Both the position numbers and the translations under genes were made by a program. Shown piece by piece: positions 34,911-43,044 of a stretch of DNA of 64,000 bases. Source of the DNA: a bacterium (lineage in GTDB: Bacteria; SZUA-79; Acidulodesulfobacterales; Acidulodesulfobacteraceae); NCBI GenBank assembly GCA_021822485.1, contig JAKAQP010000001.1, forward strand, positions 47,506-111,505, read 5' to 3'. The stretch's first letter is position 1; every line of letters begins with the position of its first letter. Under the pieces are notes generated by a model. The model was not told where the DNA came from, did no database searches, and was given only the letters and a program-made list of their open reading frames with translations.

Positions 34911-35480
34911 ATGGCAATTATTAATAAACCACCGATAAATAATACAAACGATATGGCTGAAAATTTAATTAAAAAAATAAAACAGGGGAAACGGTTTAAG
35001 TTTATTTTTGAATTTTCATCGCTTACCGTAGTTTTAGTTTTATTAGCCGGCTTAATTTTTTATGCACCTTCTTGTTATGCCGGCAGCGTTAATAATAGCG
35101 GAACGCATAATAAAAGTAAACCCGTTAAAAAAATAAAAAGCAGCAATATCGCCTATCCTTATTATTTAAAGAGGGATCCGTTCCAGACTTTTTTATATAC
35201 ACAAAGGCCGACAACGTCATTTAAATCAGGAGAATTGCCGTTATTCCAGTACGCCGTTTCATCCCTGAAAGTCGTCGGCATTATGAGTAGAAGAGGAAAA
35301 TATTTTGCTATGGTTCAGACGCCGGGCGGAAGGTCTTATATAGTTACCGACGGTTCTTTGGTAGGCGTAAGCAGGGCAAAAGTTGTTTCCATTACATCTA
35401 ACGCCGTAAATTTAGTAGAAAGAACTTATAATATATTAGGTCAAATGCGGTCCATGAATTTAGTTATGCCGCTACAATAG
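34911..35480 (+). CDS. pilP: Type IV pilus assembly protein PilP
   Basis: A 189-residue protein with an N-terminal hydrophobic segment (about residues 34-56). A cysteine at the end of that segment (SCYAGS) could be a lipobox-type site, fitting the lipoprotein nature of PilP, although the unusually long, charged stretch before it is atypical. The C-terminal half (YPYYLKRDPFQTFLY, LKVVGIMSRRGKYFAMVQTP, TDGSLVG) matches the PilP beta-domain that binds the N0 domain of PilQ. Spacing to pilO is 33 bases. Confidence 0.85.
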   Translation: MAIINKPPINNTNDMAENLIKKIKQGKRFKFIFEFSSLTVVLVLLAGLIFYAPSCYAGSVNNSGTHNKSKPVKKIKSSNIAYPYYLKRDPFQTFLYTQRPTTSFKSGELPLFQYAVSSLKVVGIMSRRGKYFAMVQTPGGRSYIVTDGSLVGVSRAKVVSITSNAVNLVERTYNILGQMRSMNLVMPLQ

Positions 35481-35546
35481 AGCAATAACAATAAAAATAA
35501 AACAATGCGATAGTTATTAAATTTTATTAGCTATGGAGAACATAAT

Positions 35547-36911
35547 ATGAGAACGAGAAAATTATTATTTATGCCTTTTATATTTATATTATTCTTTATT
35601 GTATCCGCAGGTATTACTTTATCGTCGGCTTATGCGGGACAAAGTACAGGCGGGGGAAACGGCAGCGGAGTCAAAAAATTTTTCGTAGATCCTTCCGATA
35701 TGAGAGTCAGCTTCAATTTTCAGAATGCTAACGTTTCCGACGTAATAAGAATGATAGCGAAAGTTTCCGATATGAACGTTTTGATAGGCTCAAACGTGAA
35801 AGGAACGGTTACTATGAAAATGAAAGACGTTCCGCTAAAAAATATATTGTCGCTGATATTAGAGGCTTACGGTCTCGGCATGATAAAAAAGGATGGGATT
35901 TATTATATAAATTCGACCGGGACGATAGCAACGGTAGTTTCCGCCGAAAAAAGGTCGAGGGCTATTTCCGAACGCAAGGTTACGAAACTTGTTCCCGTTA
36001 ATTATGTTTCGGCAAGCGGGCTGATGGCAAAAGTAAAATCGGTCTTAAGTTCGCAGGGCAGGGTTATTTACGACAAGTCCCTTCATTCTTTGCTCATTAC
36101 CGATATTCCAAACCGCGTCGCGAGAGCTATAAGATTAGTAAAAATGCTGGATAAAAGAACTCCCGAAGTCGAGATTGTCGCAAAAATGGTCGAGGTAAGC
36201 AAAAGTTATTCAAACGAGCTTGGTATAAGCTGGAACGGCAGCTATCTCGGCGCCGCCCCGACGTCTTCAAACGCTGCCGTTACGCCTAATTATTTTAGCA
36301 GTTATAGCGGCGTAGCTTCTGGAGTTCCTGCAGGACCAGGTTTGAGCCCGACCCTTACTACTCAAGCGGCGGCAGGAGCGTTCACCGTCGGCATAATAAA
36401 CTCTTATGCAAGTATTAACGCTACGCTGGCGGCTTTAGAAAGCCTGTCGAGAGCAAAATCTATTGCTTCTCCAAAGGTAGTCGTTCTTAATAATCAGACT
36501 GCCACAATAGAAAAAGGTGAGACGCTTTATCTGCCCGGTGTTGCAGGAGTCGGCGCAACGGCGGCTCCTCAGGCTATAACGGCGCAAATTTCGCTTCAAA
36601 TAACCCCACATATAATGGCAAACGGAAACGTCAAACTTGTCATTAACTCAACTAATAATACGGTCGCTCCTCCCGTTTCCGGCGCTCAGGCTGCGCTTGA
36701 CACGGAAAGCGCCAATTCCACCGTTATAATTAAAAACGGACAGACGGTAGTTATAGGCGGCGTTTATCAGATGAGCAAAACCGTTCTTAATAGTGGAATT
36801 CCGGGACTTATGAGCATTCCGCTTCTCGGCTGGCTTTTCAAAACAAGAAGCATCAGCTATTCAAAAGACGAACTTATGATATTTATAACGCCGCGAATAA
36901 TTAACGGTTAA
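35547..36911 (+). CDS. pilQ: Type IV pilus secretin PilQ (short form)
   Basis: A 454-residue outer-membrane secretin. Signal peptide at about 1-28 (ending SSAYAGQ), a secretin-TonB N-terminal domain (VSFNFQNANVSDVIRMIAKV), one N1-type domain (LVPVNYVSASGLMAKVKSVL) and the secretin pore domain (VEIVAKMVEVSKSYSNELGI through IPLLGWLFKTRSISYSKDE). Many PilQ proteins are 600-750 residues with peptidoglycan-binding AMIN domains at the front; none is present here. The final ELMIFITPRII is typical. folE2 begins 44 bases downstream. Confidence 0.93.
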   Translation: MRTRKLLFMPFIFILFFIVSAGITLSSAYAGQSTGGGNGSGVKKFFVDPSDMRVSFNFQNANVSDVIRMIAKVSDMNVLIGSNVKGTVTMKMKDVPLKNILSLILEAYGLGMIKKDGIYYINSTGTIATVVSAEKRSRAISERKVTKLVPVNYVSASGLMAKVKSVLSSQGRVIYDKSLHSLLITDIPNRVARAIRLVKMLDKRTPEVEIVAKMVEVSKSYSNELGISWNGSYLGAAPTSSNAAVTPNYFSSYSGVASGVPAGPGLSPTLTTQAAAGAFTVGIINSYASINATLAALESLSRAKSIASPKVVVLNNQTATIEKGETLYLPGVAGVGATAAPQAITAQISLQITPHIMANGNVKLVINSTNNTVAPPVSGAQAALDTESANSTVIIKNGQTVVIGGVYQMSKTVLNSGIPGLMSIPLLGWLFKTRSISYSKDELMIFITPRIING

Positions 36912-36955
36912 CGTCAAGGCTTTTAATTATTCCGTTTTTTTGATAAAATTAAGCA

Positions 36956-37891
36956 ATGTTGACAGACGTTCAAAATTCAAAAGACGGAAGAGGTATAGCC
37001 ATAGATAAGGTCGGCATAAAAAACCTGCATTATCCTATATCGGTTCTCGATAAAGCAAAATCATTCCAGCATACCGTGGCAGACATAAATATGTACGTCG
37101 ACCTTCCGCATTATTTCAAAGGGACGCATATGAGCCGCTTCTTAGAAGTTTTAAACGAGCACAGGGGCGAAATAAGCATAGTTAATTTTCCCGATATTTT
37201 AAGAAAAATAAAGAAAGTTTTAAACGCGGGTTCAGCATCCGTTGAAATTGAATTCCCGTATTTTATAGAAAAAACCGCTCCGGTAAGCGGAAAGAAAAGC
37301 CTGATGGAGTATATTTGCTATTATAATGGAACTATAAAAGACGGAAAAGCAGCTGCGCCGAAACAGGAAAAAGCAGAAATAAATGAAATAAAGAGGTCGG
37401 CAGCAATAAAGGGGTCAGAAATAAAGATGTCGGCAATAAAGGGGTCAGAATTCAATTCTGACCCCTTTATTGCCGATAAGAAAGAGTCCACCTACGCTCC
37501 CTGCACCGATGATGAAAGTTTAATAATAGTCGGCGTCAAGGTGCCTATAAACACTCTTTGTCCATGTTCTAAAGAGATATCGAAATACGGAGCGCACAAT
37601 CAGAGAGGCATCGTTTCGGTTTCGATAGAGTTCGATAAACTGATATGGTTCGAGGATATAATAGCCGATGTGGAATCGTGCGCAAGCTCCCCTATTTATT
37701 CGCTGTTAAAGAGGGAAGACGAGAGGTTTTTGACCGAACATGCTTATGAAAATCCTATGTTTGTCGAGGATGTGACAAGGTGCGTAGCGGGAATACTCAA
37801 AAAGAATAAAAATATTAAATGGTTCAGGGTGGAAGCGGAAAACTTCGAAAGCATACATAATCATAATGCGTATGCGATGATAGAGGGTTGA
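36956..37891 (+). CDS. folE2: GTP cyclohydrolase FolE2 with a palindrome-encoded insertion
   Basis: First enzyme of folate/pterin (and sometimes queuosine) synthesis, the zinc-independent type IB form. Seen: family N-terminus (IDKVGIKNLHYPISVLDKA), the metal-site motif TLCPCSKEISKYGAHNQRG near residue 201, and the final FRVEAENFESIHNHNAYA. At 311 residues it is about 50 longer than typical. Residues about 147-174 are an insertion (SAAIKGSEIKMSAIKGSE and onward), encoded by a 45-base perfect palindrome and a partial copy before it. The insertion precedes the catalytic motif by some 25 residues, and the frame is intact on both sides, so the enzyme is probably active with a surface loop. Confidence 0.93.
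   Translation: MLTDVQNSKDGRGIAIDKVGIKNLHYPISVLDKAKSFQHTVADINMYVDLPHYFKGTHMSRFLEVLNEHRGEISIVNFPDILRKIKKVLNAGSASVEIEFPYFIEKTAPVSGKKSLMEYICYYNGTIKDGKAAAPKQEKAEINEIKRSAAIKGSEIKMSAIKGSEFNSDPFIADKKESTYAPCTDDESLIIVGVKVPINTLCPCSKEISKYGAHNQRGIVSVSIEFDKLIWFEDIIADVESCASSPIYSLLKREDERFLTEHAYENPMFVEDVTRCVAGILKKNKNIKWFRVEAENFESIHNHNAYAMIEG
37398..37475. repeat. In-frame palindromic element in folE2 (partial plus complete copy)
   Basis: A perfect odd palindrome of 45 bases (37431-37475; two 22-base arms around C37453) with core GGGGTCAGAATT-C-AATTCTGACCCC. A diverged half copy (37398-37420) with the same CGGC..AATAAAGGGGTCAGAA stands just upstream. Both are read in frame, giving GSEI and GSEFNSDPF. Confidence 0.9.
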
Positions 37892-37907
37892 AGGGAAACA
37901 GAGGTTT

Positions 37908-37965
37908 GTCATTCCCGCGAAAGCGGGAATCCAGAAAGGTGTCAGAATTGAATTCTGACACCTTT
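37908..37965. repeat. Composite repeat: ATTCCC-N8-GGGAAT plus odd palindrome upstream of aroC
   Basis: Bases 37908-37934 are GTCATTCCCGCGAAAGCG followed by GGAATCCAG, a dRS3-shaped repeat. It runs straight into a 31-base perfect palindrome (37935-37965; arms AAAGGTGTCAGAATT around G37950). The core differs from the folE2 copy by one compensated base pair (GGTGTC/GACACC). The aroC ribosome-binding site (GAGGAGGT) starts 6 bases after it, so the hairpin could affect aroC translation. Confidence 0.88.
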
Positions 37966-37989
37966 ATTTCTGAGGAGGTAATAATTAAA

Positions 37990-39219
37990 ATGCTTAGATT
38001 TTTGACGGCGGGGGAGTCGCACGGCAAGGGGCTCGTTACCATAATAGACAACTTTCCTGCGGGCGTTAAAATAGACGAAGATTTCATAAACGACAAGCTG
38101 AGGCTTAGGCAGTCGGGTTACGGAAGGGGCGCAAGGCAGAAGATAGAAACCGACAAGATAGAGTTTTTATCAGGCGTCAGGGGAGGCTTAACTACCGGTT
38201 CGCCAATCTCGTTTTTTATAAAAAACAAGGATTACGAAAACTGGCGGGACAGGATGGACCCCTATAAATCCGTTCCCGAAGAAAGCAAAATCCATACTCC
38301 GAGGCCGGGGCATGCGGATTTTGCAGGTTCTATAAAATTTGGATTAGACGATATAAGAAATGTCCTTGAACGTTCGAGCGCAAGGGAAACTGCGTCGAGG
38401 GTTGCGGTCGGGGCGATTTGCCAGATACTTCTGAAAAATTTCGGCATCGAGTTTGCTTCGGCTGTACTTAACATTGGCGGGGTAGGAGTTGAGGCGGATG
38501 AAATTTCTGGGGAGAAAAAGAAAAAGGGGTCAGAATTAAATTCTGACCCCTTTGCCCTTAATCTTATCGACCTTTTCGACGAAGTTATAAGTAGAAATAT
38601 AAAAAACTCCGAACTCCGCATGCTTTATTCCGAACATGAAGAAAAGGCAAAGGCGTTTATCGACAAGATGAAAGCCGAAGGCGATACAGTCGGAGGACTG
38701 ATAACCGCCCAGGTAAAAGGCGTGCCGGTGGGTCTCGGCAGTTTTACACAGTGGGACGAGAAATTAGACGCCCAAATAGCGATGTCCGTAATGAGCATTC
38801 AGGCTATTAAAAGCGTAGAAATCGGCGCCGGAGTAAAATCCGCCTATCTAAAAGGTTCGGAGTGTCACGATTCGATATATTGCGGCAGCAGCGGCAGCTT
38901 TTATAGAAAAACCGACAATGCCGGCGGTATAGAAGGCGGAATGTCCAACGGAGAAATAATAAGCGTAACATGCGCCATGAAACCCATACCCACTTTAATG
39001 AAGCCCTATCTCGACACCGTAGATTTAAATACCTGCGAAGCAAAAAAAGCATTTCTTGAAAGGTCAGACGTATGCGCCGTTCCTGCCGCGTCCATCGTCG
39101 TCGAATCAGCCGTCGCTTTTTCGATATGCTATTTTTTCCTTAAAAAATTTGGCGGCGACGGTTTTGCCGAGATTAAAAGAAACTATGACGGGTATTGCAA
39201 AAATGAAAATAAGAACTAA
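37990..39219 (+). CDS. aroC: Chorismate synthase with a palindrome-encoded insertion
   Basis: Makes chorismate from EPSP using reduced FMN, the last step of the shikimate pathway. Seen: N-terminal MLRFLTAGESHGKGLVTII, RQSGYGRGARQKIE, RPGHADFAGSIKF, ERSSARETASRVAVG and GGIEGGMSNGE, all family signatures. ATG 37990 follows a strong GAGGAGGT; an in-frame upstream extension encodes only repeat (SFPRKRESRK) and is rejected. At 409 residues it exceeds the usual 360-390. Residues about 175-190 (KKKGSELNSDPFALN) are encoded by a palindromic repeat, set in a variable loop before the DLFDEVI helix. aroK overlaps its 3' end by 17 bases. Confidence 0.96.
   Translation: MLRFLTAGESHGKGLVTIIDNFPAGVKIDEDFINDKLRLRQSGYGRGARQKIETDKIEFLSGVRGGLTTGSPISFFIKNKDYENWRDRMDPYKSVPEESKIHTPRPGHADFAGSIKFGLDDIRNVLERSSARETASRVAVGAICQILLKNFGIEFASAVLNIGGVGVEADEISGEKKKKGSELNSDPFALNLIDLFDEVISRNIKNSELRMLYSEHEEKAKAFIDKMKAEGDTVGGLITAQVKGVPVGLGSFTQWDEKLDAQIAMSVMSIQAIKSVEIGAGVKSAYLKGSECHDSIYCGSSGSFYRKTDNAGGIEGGMSNGEIISVTCAMKPIPTLMKPYLDTVDLNTCEAKKAFLERSDVCAVPAASIVVESAVAFSICYFFLKKFGGDGFAEIKRNYDGYCKNENKN
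38522..38552. repeat. In-frame palindromic element in aroC
   Basis: A perfect 31-base odd palindrome with arms AAAGGGGTCAGAATT around A38537, the same core as the element in folE2 but with A at the centre. It is translated in the same frame as in folE2, giving GSELNSDPF against GSEFNSDPF. Confidence 0.9.
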
Positions 39220-39784
39220 TATCGTGTTAATAGGTTTTATGGGAGCGGGGAAAACCGAAGTAGGGAAGATTCTGGCAAAAAATAAAGGGTTTAATTTCAT
39301 AGATTTGGACTGTTTAATAGAAACTCAAGAAGGTATGAATATAACAGAAATATTTAAACAAAAAGGCGAAAGTTATTTTAGAAACCTCGAAACCGAAATT
39401 TTAAAAAAAATAGAAAAATATAAATCCGATATATATAAAATAATTGGAAAGTATAAAACAATAAACAACAATGAAATTAAAAATGAAGTTAAAAACTGGG
39501 TAATATCAACCGGAGGCGGAATGTCTGCCTTTAACGGAAATCTTAAACTTATCAAAAATATCGGAACGACGCTCTATCTGAAAGCCGATGCAAAGACTAT
39601 TTACGAAAGGATAAAATCCGAAACGCACAGGCCGGTTTTAGGCGAAAAAGGTTTTACCGAAAGGTCTGTTTCCGATAAACTTAAAGAAAGAGAGAAATTT
39701 TACGGGCAGGCCGATATAACAATATATACCGAAGGGTTGACGGCACCGGCAGTAGCGGAAGAAATAGGTATTTTTATTAATTGA
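39203..39784 (+). CDS. aroK: Shikimate kinase
   Basis: Phosphorylates shikimate. A 193-residue P-loop kinase: NIVLIGFMGAGKTEVGKIL (Walker A), FIDLDCLIETQEGMNITEIF (substrate Asp), GESYFRNLETE, the glycine-rich STGGGMS, and the lid ERIKSETHRPVLG. A 20-25 residue Lys/Asn-rich stretch (KYKSDIYKIIGKYKTINNN) is inserted between the shikimate-binding helix and the GGG motif, making it longer than the usual 170. ATG 39203 overlaps the aroC end; ATG 39185 is an alternative that adds six residues. The run pilMNOPQ then aro genes recalls the pilMNOPQ-aroKB order of other Proteobacteria. Confidence 0.93.
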   Translation: MKIRTNIVLIGFMGAGKTEVGKILAKNKGFNFIDLDCLIETQEGMNITEIFKQKGESYFRNLETEILKKIEKYKSDIYKIIGKYKTINNNEIKNEVKNWVISTGGGMSAFNGNLKLIKNIGTTLYLKADAKTIYERIKSETHRPVLGEKGFTERSVSDKLKEREKFYGQADITIYTEGLTAPAVAEEIGIFIN

Positions 39785-39818
39785 TGAACCACTCCTGCAG
39801 AAGAAGTAAAATAAAAAT

Positions 39819-39846
39819 TAAAGTTTTTAAATAGTCGTGACGATTA
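39819..39846 (+). promoter_or_regulatory. Candidate sigma-28 flagellar promoter
   Basis: TAAAGTTT (39819-39826), 12 bases, then GACGATTA (39839-39846), against the sigma-28 consensus TAAAGTTT-N11-GCCGATAA. It lies about 220 bases before flagellin. The leader between contains GGAGGTGAATATTTAA near 39910 (a three-codon frame) and a CGGCAT/ATGCCG hairpin at 40031-40044. No gene is seen in 39785-40072. Confidence 0.4.
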
Positions 39847-40072
39847 ATTTACAAAGGGATAGGTTAAGCATCTAAAAAGTTTAGAAGATACAAGATAAAC
39901 AATTTTTAAGGAGGTGAATATTTAAGGTTTTTAATTATTTAGTCGATGTTTTTCTAAAAGCGAGGGTCATTAATCTATTCAATAAAATATGTTTTAAAAA
40001 ATAAAGCAAAAGTAATTTAATTTAACAATTTCGGCATGGATGCCGGAATAATTTATCACGGAGGATAAAAAA

Positions 40073-40981
40073 ATGTATAATGGTCTATTTATCAATTCAA
40101 ACCAATCAGCCATCATTGCAACGGACAATCTTCAAAACACCAACAATTCTTTAGGACAGGCTTTAAACGAACTTTCCAGCGGTTTACAGATAACCGGAGC
40201 GTGGGTCAATCCTGCGGGTTACGAAATAGCGCAGAGTTTAAACGCAACGACTCTTGGTATTAATCAGGCAACGTCAAACGCTAACAACGGAAATTCCTTA
40301 ATTAACATCGCTTCCGGCGCTCTTTCAACTATTCAGGGAATGTTGGGCACGATGCAGACTCTTGCTACAAACGCAGCAAACGGAACTAACAGTACGCAAA
40401 ACTTAGCAGCGTTAAACAGCGAGTTTCAACAGCTTCAGTCTGAAATTACGCAGATTGCTAATTCTACGACATTTAACGGACTGCATCTTTTGAATGCAGC
40501 GGCATCGGGAAGTGTAGTGGCCAGCGCAGTAAGCGCATTTTCGTTTCAAATAGGACCTAATTCTAATACTATAAATAATCAGATTTCCGTATCTATTCAA
40601 GGAGTAGCTGCATCATTGCTGGGATTGACTTCTAGCGGGAAAATAGTTTCATCTCTATCATCGGTTAAACTGTCAGGTACAACAACCGCTTCCGGTAACG
40701 CAAATGCATTAGTAGCTCTTTCGGCAGTTCAGGCGGCTATAACTCAGGTAGCCGGTATAAGCGGACAGTTAGGTTCTTATCAGAACAGGGTTACCCAGAT
40801 ACTTGGAAACCTTCAGACTGAAGGAACGAACACTCAGGCTGCATATAACAACATTATGGACGTAAATTTTGCGCAGGAAATGTCCCAGTTTACATTGCTT
40901 TCTACTCTGGCTCAGTCCGGCGAAGCTATGCTTTCTCAGGCTTCTATGGTTCCGCAGGGACTTTTAACCCTGTTGAAGTAA
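40073..40981 (+). CDS. fliC: Flagellin (short form)
   Basis: Major filament protein, 302 residues. The N-terminal D0/D1 (NTNNSLGQALNELSSGLQIT, SNANNGNSLINIASGALSTI) and C-terminal D1/D0 (LGSYQNRVTQILGNLQ, NIMDVNFAQEMSQFTLLSTL, ending VPQGLLTLLK) are clear. The central region is only about 60 residues, Ser/Thr/Ala-rich, with no real D2/D3 domains, so surface variation would have to come from modification. One oddity is INSNQSAIIATDNLQ in place of the usual NTNxxSLxAQxNL. Ribosome-binding site GGAGGAT 9 bases upstream. It heads a run of flaG, fliD, fliS and glycan genes, which implies that it is the glycosylation target. Confidence 0.95.
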   Translation: MYNGLFINSNQSAIIATDNLQNTNNSLGQALNELSSGLQITGAWVNPAGYEIAQSLNATTLGINQATSNANNGNSLINIASGALSTIQGMLGTMQTLATNAANGTNSTQNLAALNSEFQQLQSEITQIANSTTFNGLHLLNAAASGSVVASAVSAFSFQIGPNSNTINNQISVSIQGVAASLLGLTSSGKIVSSLSSVKLSGTTTASGNANALVALSAVQAAITQVAGISGQLGSYQNRVTQILGNLQTEGTNTQAAYNNIMDVNFAQEMSQFTLLSTLAQSGEAMLSQASMVPQGLLTLLK

Positions 40982-41003
40982 AATTTTTATGATTTAGCAT
41001 GTT

Positions 41004-41030
41004 CGGGGACAGATTTTAAATCTGTCCCCG
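41004..41030. repeat. Odd palindrome between flagellin and flaG
   Basis: A perfect 27-base palindrome with 13-base arms (CGGGGACAGATTT) around T41017. Its core (GGGGACAGA/TCTGTCCCC) is a variant of the folE2/aroC palindromes. It may also end or attenuate the flagellin transcript, although the following T run is weak. Confidence 0.82.
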
Positions 41031-41067
41031 ATTTCTATAACTTCCATATAAAAAGAAGTGATATATC

Positions 41068-41475
41068 ATGAACAATATATCGTTAAACTTAAATGTGATA
41101 AATATTAATAACGACAATAATAATACGAATTCGGCGACGTCTAATAATGTAAATAATAAATTAAACTTGAATTCGAATAATAATGTCGCAAATAAATCGG
41201 CAAATATATTTTCAAACCAGACTAAGTCGGCAAATTCGGCGGAAAGCAACACCGAAAAACAGAAAGAATTGAGCAAGCAGATAGAGTCTAATCTTAATCC
41301 GCCGCCTATGCTTTCTCAGGCAATGCTTTTTAAATGGGATGCAAGCGCCGGCGGAGCAGTTATTAACGTAGTAGATTTTAAAACCGGAAAAGTTCTGGCG
41401 CAGATTCCGCCTAATTCGGTTTTAAAAATGATGTCTAATTATCAGAAAGGAACTCTATACAGCAGTAAATTATAA
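41068..41475 (+). CDS. flaG: FlaG family protein
   Basis: A 135-residue FlaG-like protein. The first 65 residues are Asn-rich and low in complexity. The C-terminal domain (LFKWDASAGGAVINVVDFKT, GKVLAQIPPNSVLKMM) is the FlaG signature (INVVDxxTGKVIxQIPP). FlaG influences filament length in several bacteria, and the gene commonly lies between flagellin and fliD, as it does here. ATG is preceded by a weak AGAAGTG. Confidence 0.9.
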   Translation: MNNISLNLNVININNDNNNTNSATSNNVNNKLNLNSNNNVANKSANIFSNQTKSANSAESNTEKQKELSKQIESNLNPPPMLSQAMLFKWDASAGGAVINVVDFKTGKVLAQIPPNSVLKMMSNYQKGTLYSSKL

Positions 41476-41536
41476 AGTTAATTAAGGATAATGCCGGCAG
41501 AATTAATTCCCCCTGCATTATCAGAGGTAATATAAA

Positions 41537-43000
41537 ATGTCTATATCTTCAACAGGCAGCAGTTTGACGCCTAGTTCATATCCGAATCAAGGTCTTATAG
41601 TTATGGGAACCGGCCCTGAATCGGGAATTAATTATACGGCCATATTGAATGCTCTTGATAAAGCTCTATCTGCTCCTATTACAATGATGCAGGCGCAGGA
41701 AACGCCTCTTAATAATCAGCTTTCCGCATGGCAAGCCATAGGTTCGGATATTTCTACTTTAAGTTCGTCTGCAGCTGCCCTCGGTCAACCATCATTGTTT
41801 CAATCGTATACGGCGACTTCAAGCGATGCTTCCGTTGCAACCGCGCAGGCTTCTTCCTCGGCTATTCCGGGAACATACAATGTAACCGTTTCAAGTCTTG
41901 CTACTGCGGGAGTAATTGCTTCGCATGGCGTAGCGGCGACTTCCACCGCCGTGGCAAGCTCTAGTACGACTGGAACATTTAATATAACGGTTAACGGAAC
42001 TACGACCGATGTAGCATTGAATTCCACTACAGGTTATACCTTAGCCGATTTAGCGCAGGCAATAAATAATGCCAACGCAGGCGTAAGCGCTTCCATTATT
42101 AATAATGGAGGAAGTTCTACCGATCCTTATCAGCTTGTTTTGACGAGTAATAATACCGGAACGGATTATGCTCCTTCGGTTACGGACAATCTTACGGGAG
42201 GGACGGCTCTTACTTTTACCACAACTCAATCAGCGGCAAATGCAACATTAAATTATGAAGGCATTAATATTGCAAGTCAGTCCAATACTATTAAAAACGT
42301 CATCCCCGGCGTTACGTTAAGCCTTGGTTCAAAAGGCTCGACTACTATAACGGTAGGTTTAGATACGCAGACTATAGATAACGCCGTAAACAGTTTTATT
42401 TCTGCGTATAATAAAGTAATAGGCGATGTGTCCGCACAGAATACCGTAACTTCGAGCGGTTCCGGAAATACAAAGTCGGAAACTCTAGGTCCGCTTGGCG
42501 GCAACGTTTCTTTGAATAATTTGGTAAATAATCTTTATAGCTTTATAGGAAGCGAAGCCCCTGGTCTTTCCGGAAATGCCGGTCTTGCTTCTACTTACGG
42601 AATTACCCAGAGTTCAAGCGGCTCGGGAAAACTTCAGCTTAACACGACGGAGCTAAACAATATGCTGACGTCTGATCCTCAGCAAGTTCAGCAATTTTTC
42701 AGCGCGCTTGTAAACGGTTCGCCCACTGCTGACGGTGCTTCTCAACCCGGCGGCATGACTAATTTTTTAAATACATATACAAATCCTGCAAACGGAGTTA
42801 TACAGTTCAGCGAACAGGATATAAACGACCAGATTACTGCTATGAATAATCAGATTTCTCTACAGCAGGCTTTGGTGCAGGACCAGATGGGTATGTACAC
42901 GAAACAGTTTTCAAGTTTGGAGTCTTACATAGGGCAGATGCAAACTACAAATTCGGCTATGACCAGCAGTATAAAGCAGATGATTGCACAAGGCGCTTAG
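41537..43000 (+). CDS. fliD: Flagellar filament cap protein FliD
   Basis: A 487-residue FliD. The N-terminal coiled region (NALDKALSAPITMMQAQETP and LNNQLSAWQAIGSDISTL), the central Ser/Thr/Ala-rich domain containing the FliD-N pattern YNVTVSSLATAGVIAS, and the C-terminal FliD-C domain (INDQITAMNNQISLQQALVQ, YTKQFSSLESYIGQMQ) are all present. It caps the growing filament and guides flagellin folding. Its chaperone gene fliS follows after 44 bases. Confidence 0.95.
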   Translation: MSISSTGSSLTPSSYPNQGLIVMGTGPESGINYTAILNALDKALSAPITMMQAQETPLNNQLSAWQAIGSDISTLSSSAAALGQPSLFQSYTATSSDASVATAQASSSAIPGTYNVTVSSLATAGVIASHGVAATSTAVASSSTTGTFNITVNGTTTDVALNSTTGYTLADLAQAINNANAGVSASIINNGGSSTDPYQLVLTSNNTGTDYAPSVTDNLTGGTALTFTTTQSAANATLNYEGINIASQSNTIKNVIPGVTLSLGSKGSTTITVGLDTQTIDNAVNSFISAYNKVIGDVSAQNTVTSSGSGNTKSETLGPLGGNVSLNNLVNNLYSFIGSEAPGLSGNAGLASTYGITQSSSGSGKLQLNTTELNNMLTSDPQQVQQFFSALVNGSPTADGASQPGGMTNFLNTYTNPANGVIQFSEQDINDQITAMNNQISLQQALVQDQMGMYTKQFSSLESYIGQMQTTNSAMTSSIKQMIAQGA

Positions 43001-43044
43001 CTATAAAGGTATATGAATAAACTTTAAGGAGGATAAATTTTATT

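Noticed and set aside
37888..37989. In-frame N-terminal extension of aroC
   Set aside because: It translates the repeat (SFPRKRESRK and SELNSDTF); the true start has its own GAGGAGGT and the family N-terminus.
39056..39202. Longer aroK reading frame starting inside aroC
   Set aside because: The extra residues are a shadow of aroC in another frame; shikimate kinase starts just before NIVLIGFMGAGK.
41004..41030. Plain Rho-independent terminator of flagellin
   Set aside because: The stem is strong but no proper T run follows, and the core belongs to the palindrome family; a secondary terminator effect remains possible.
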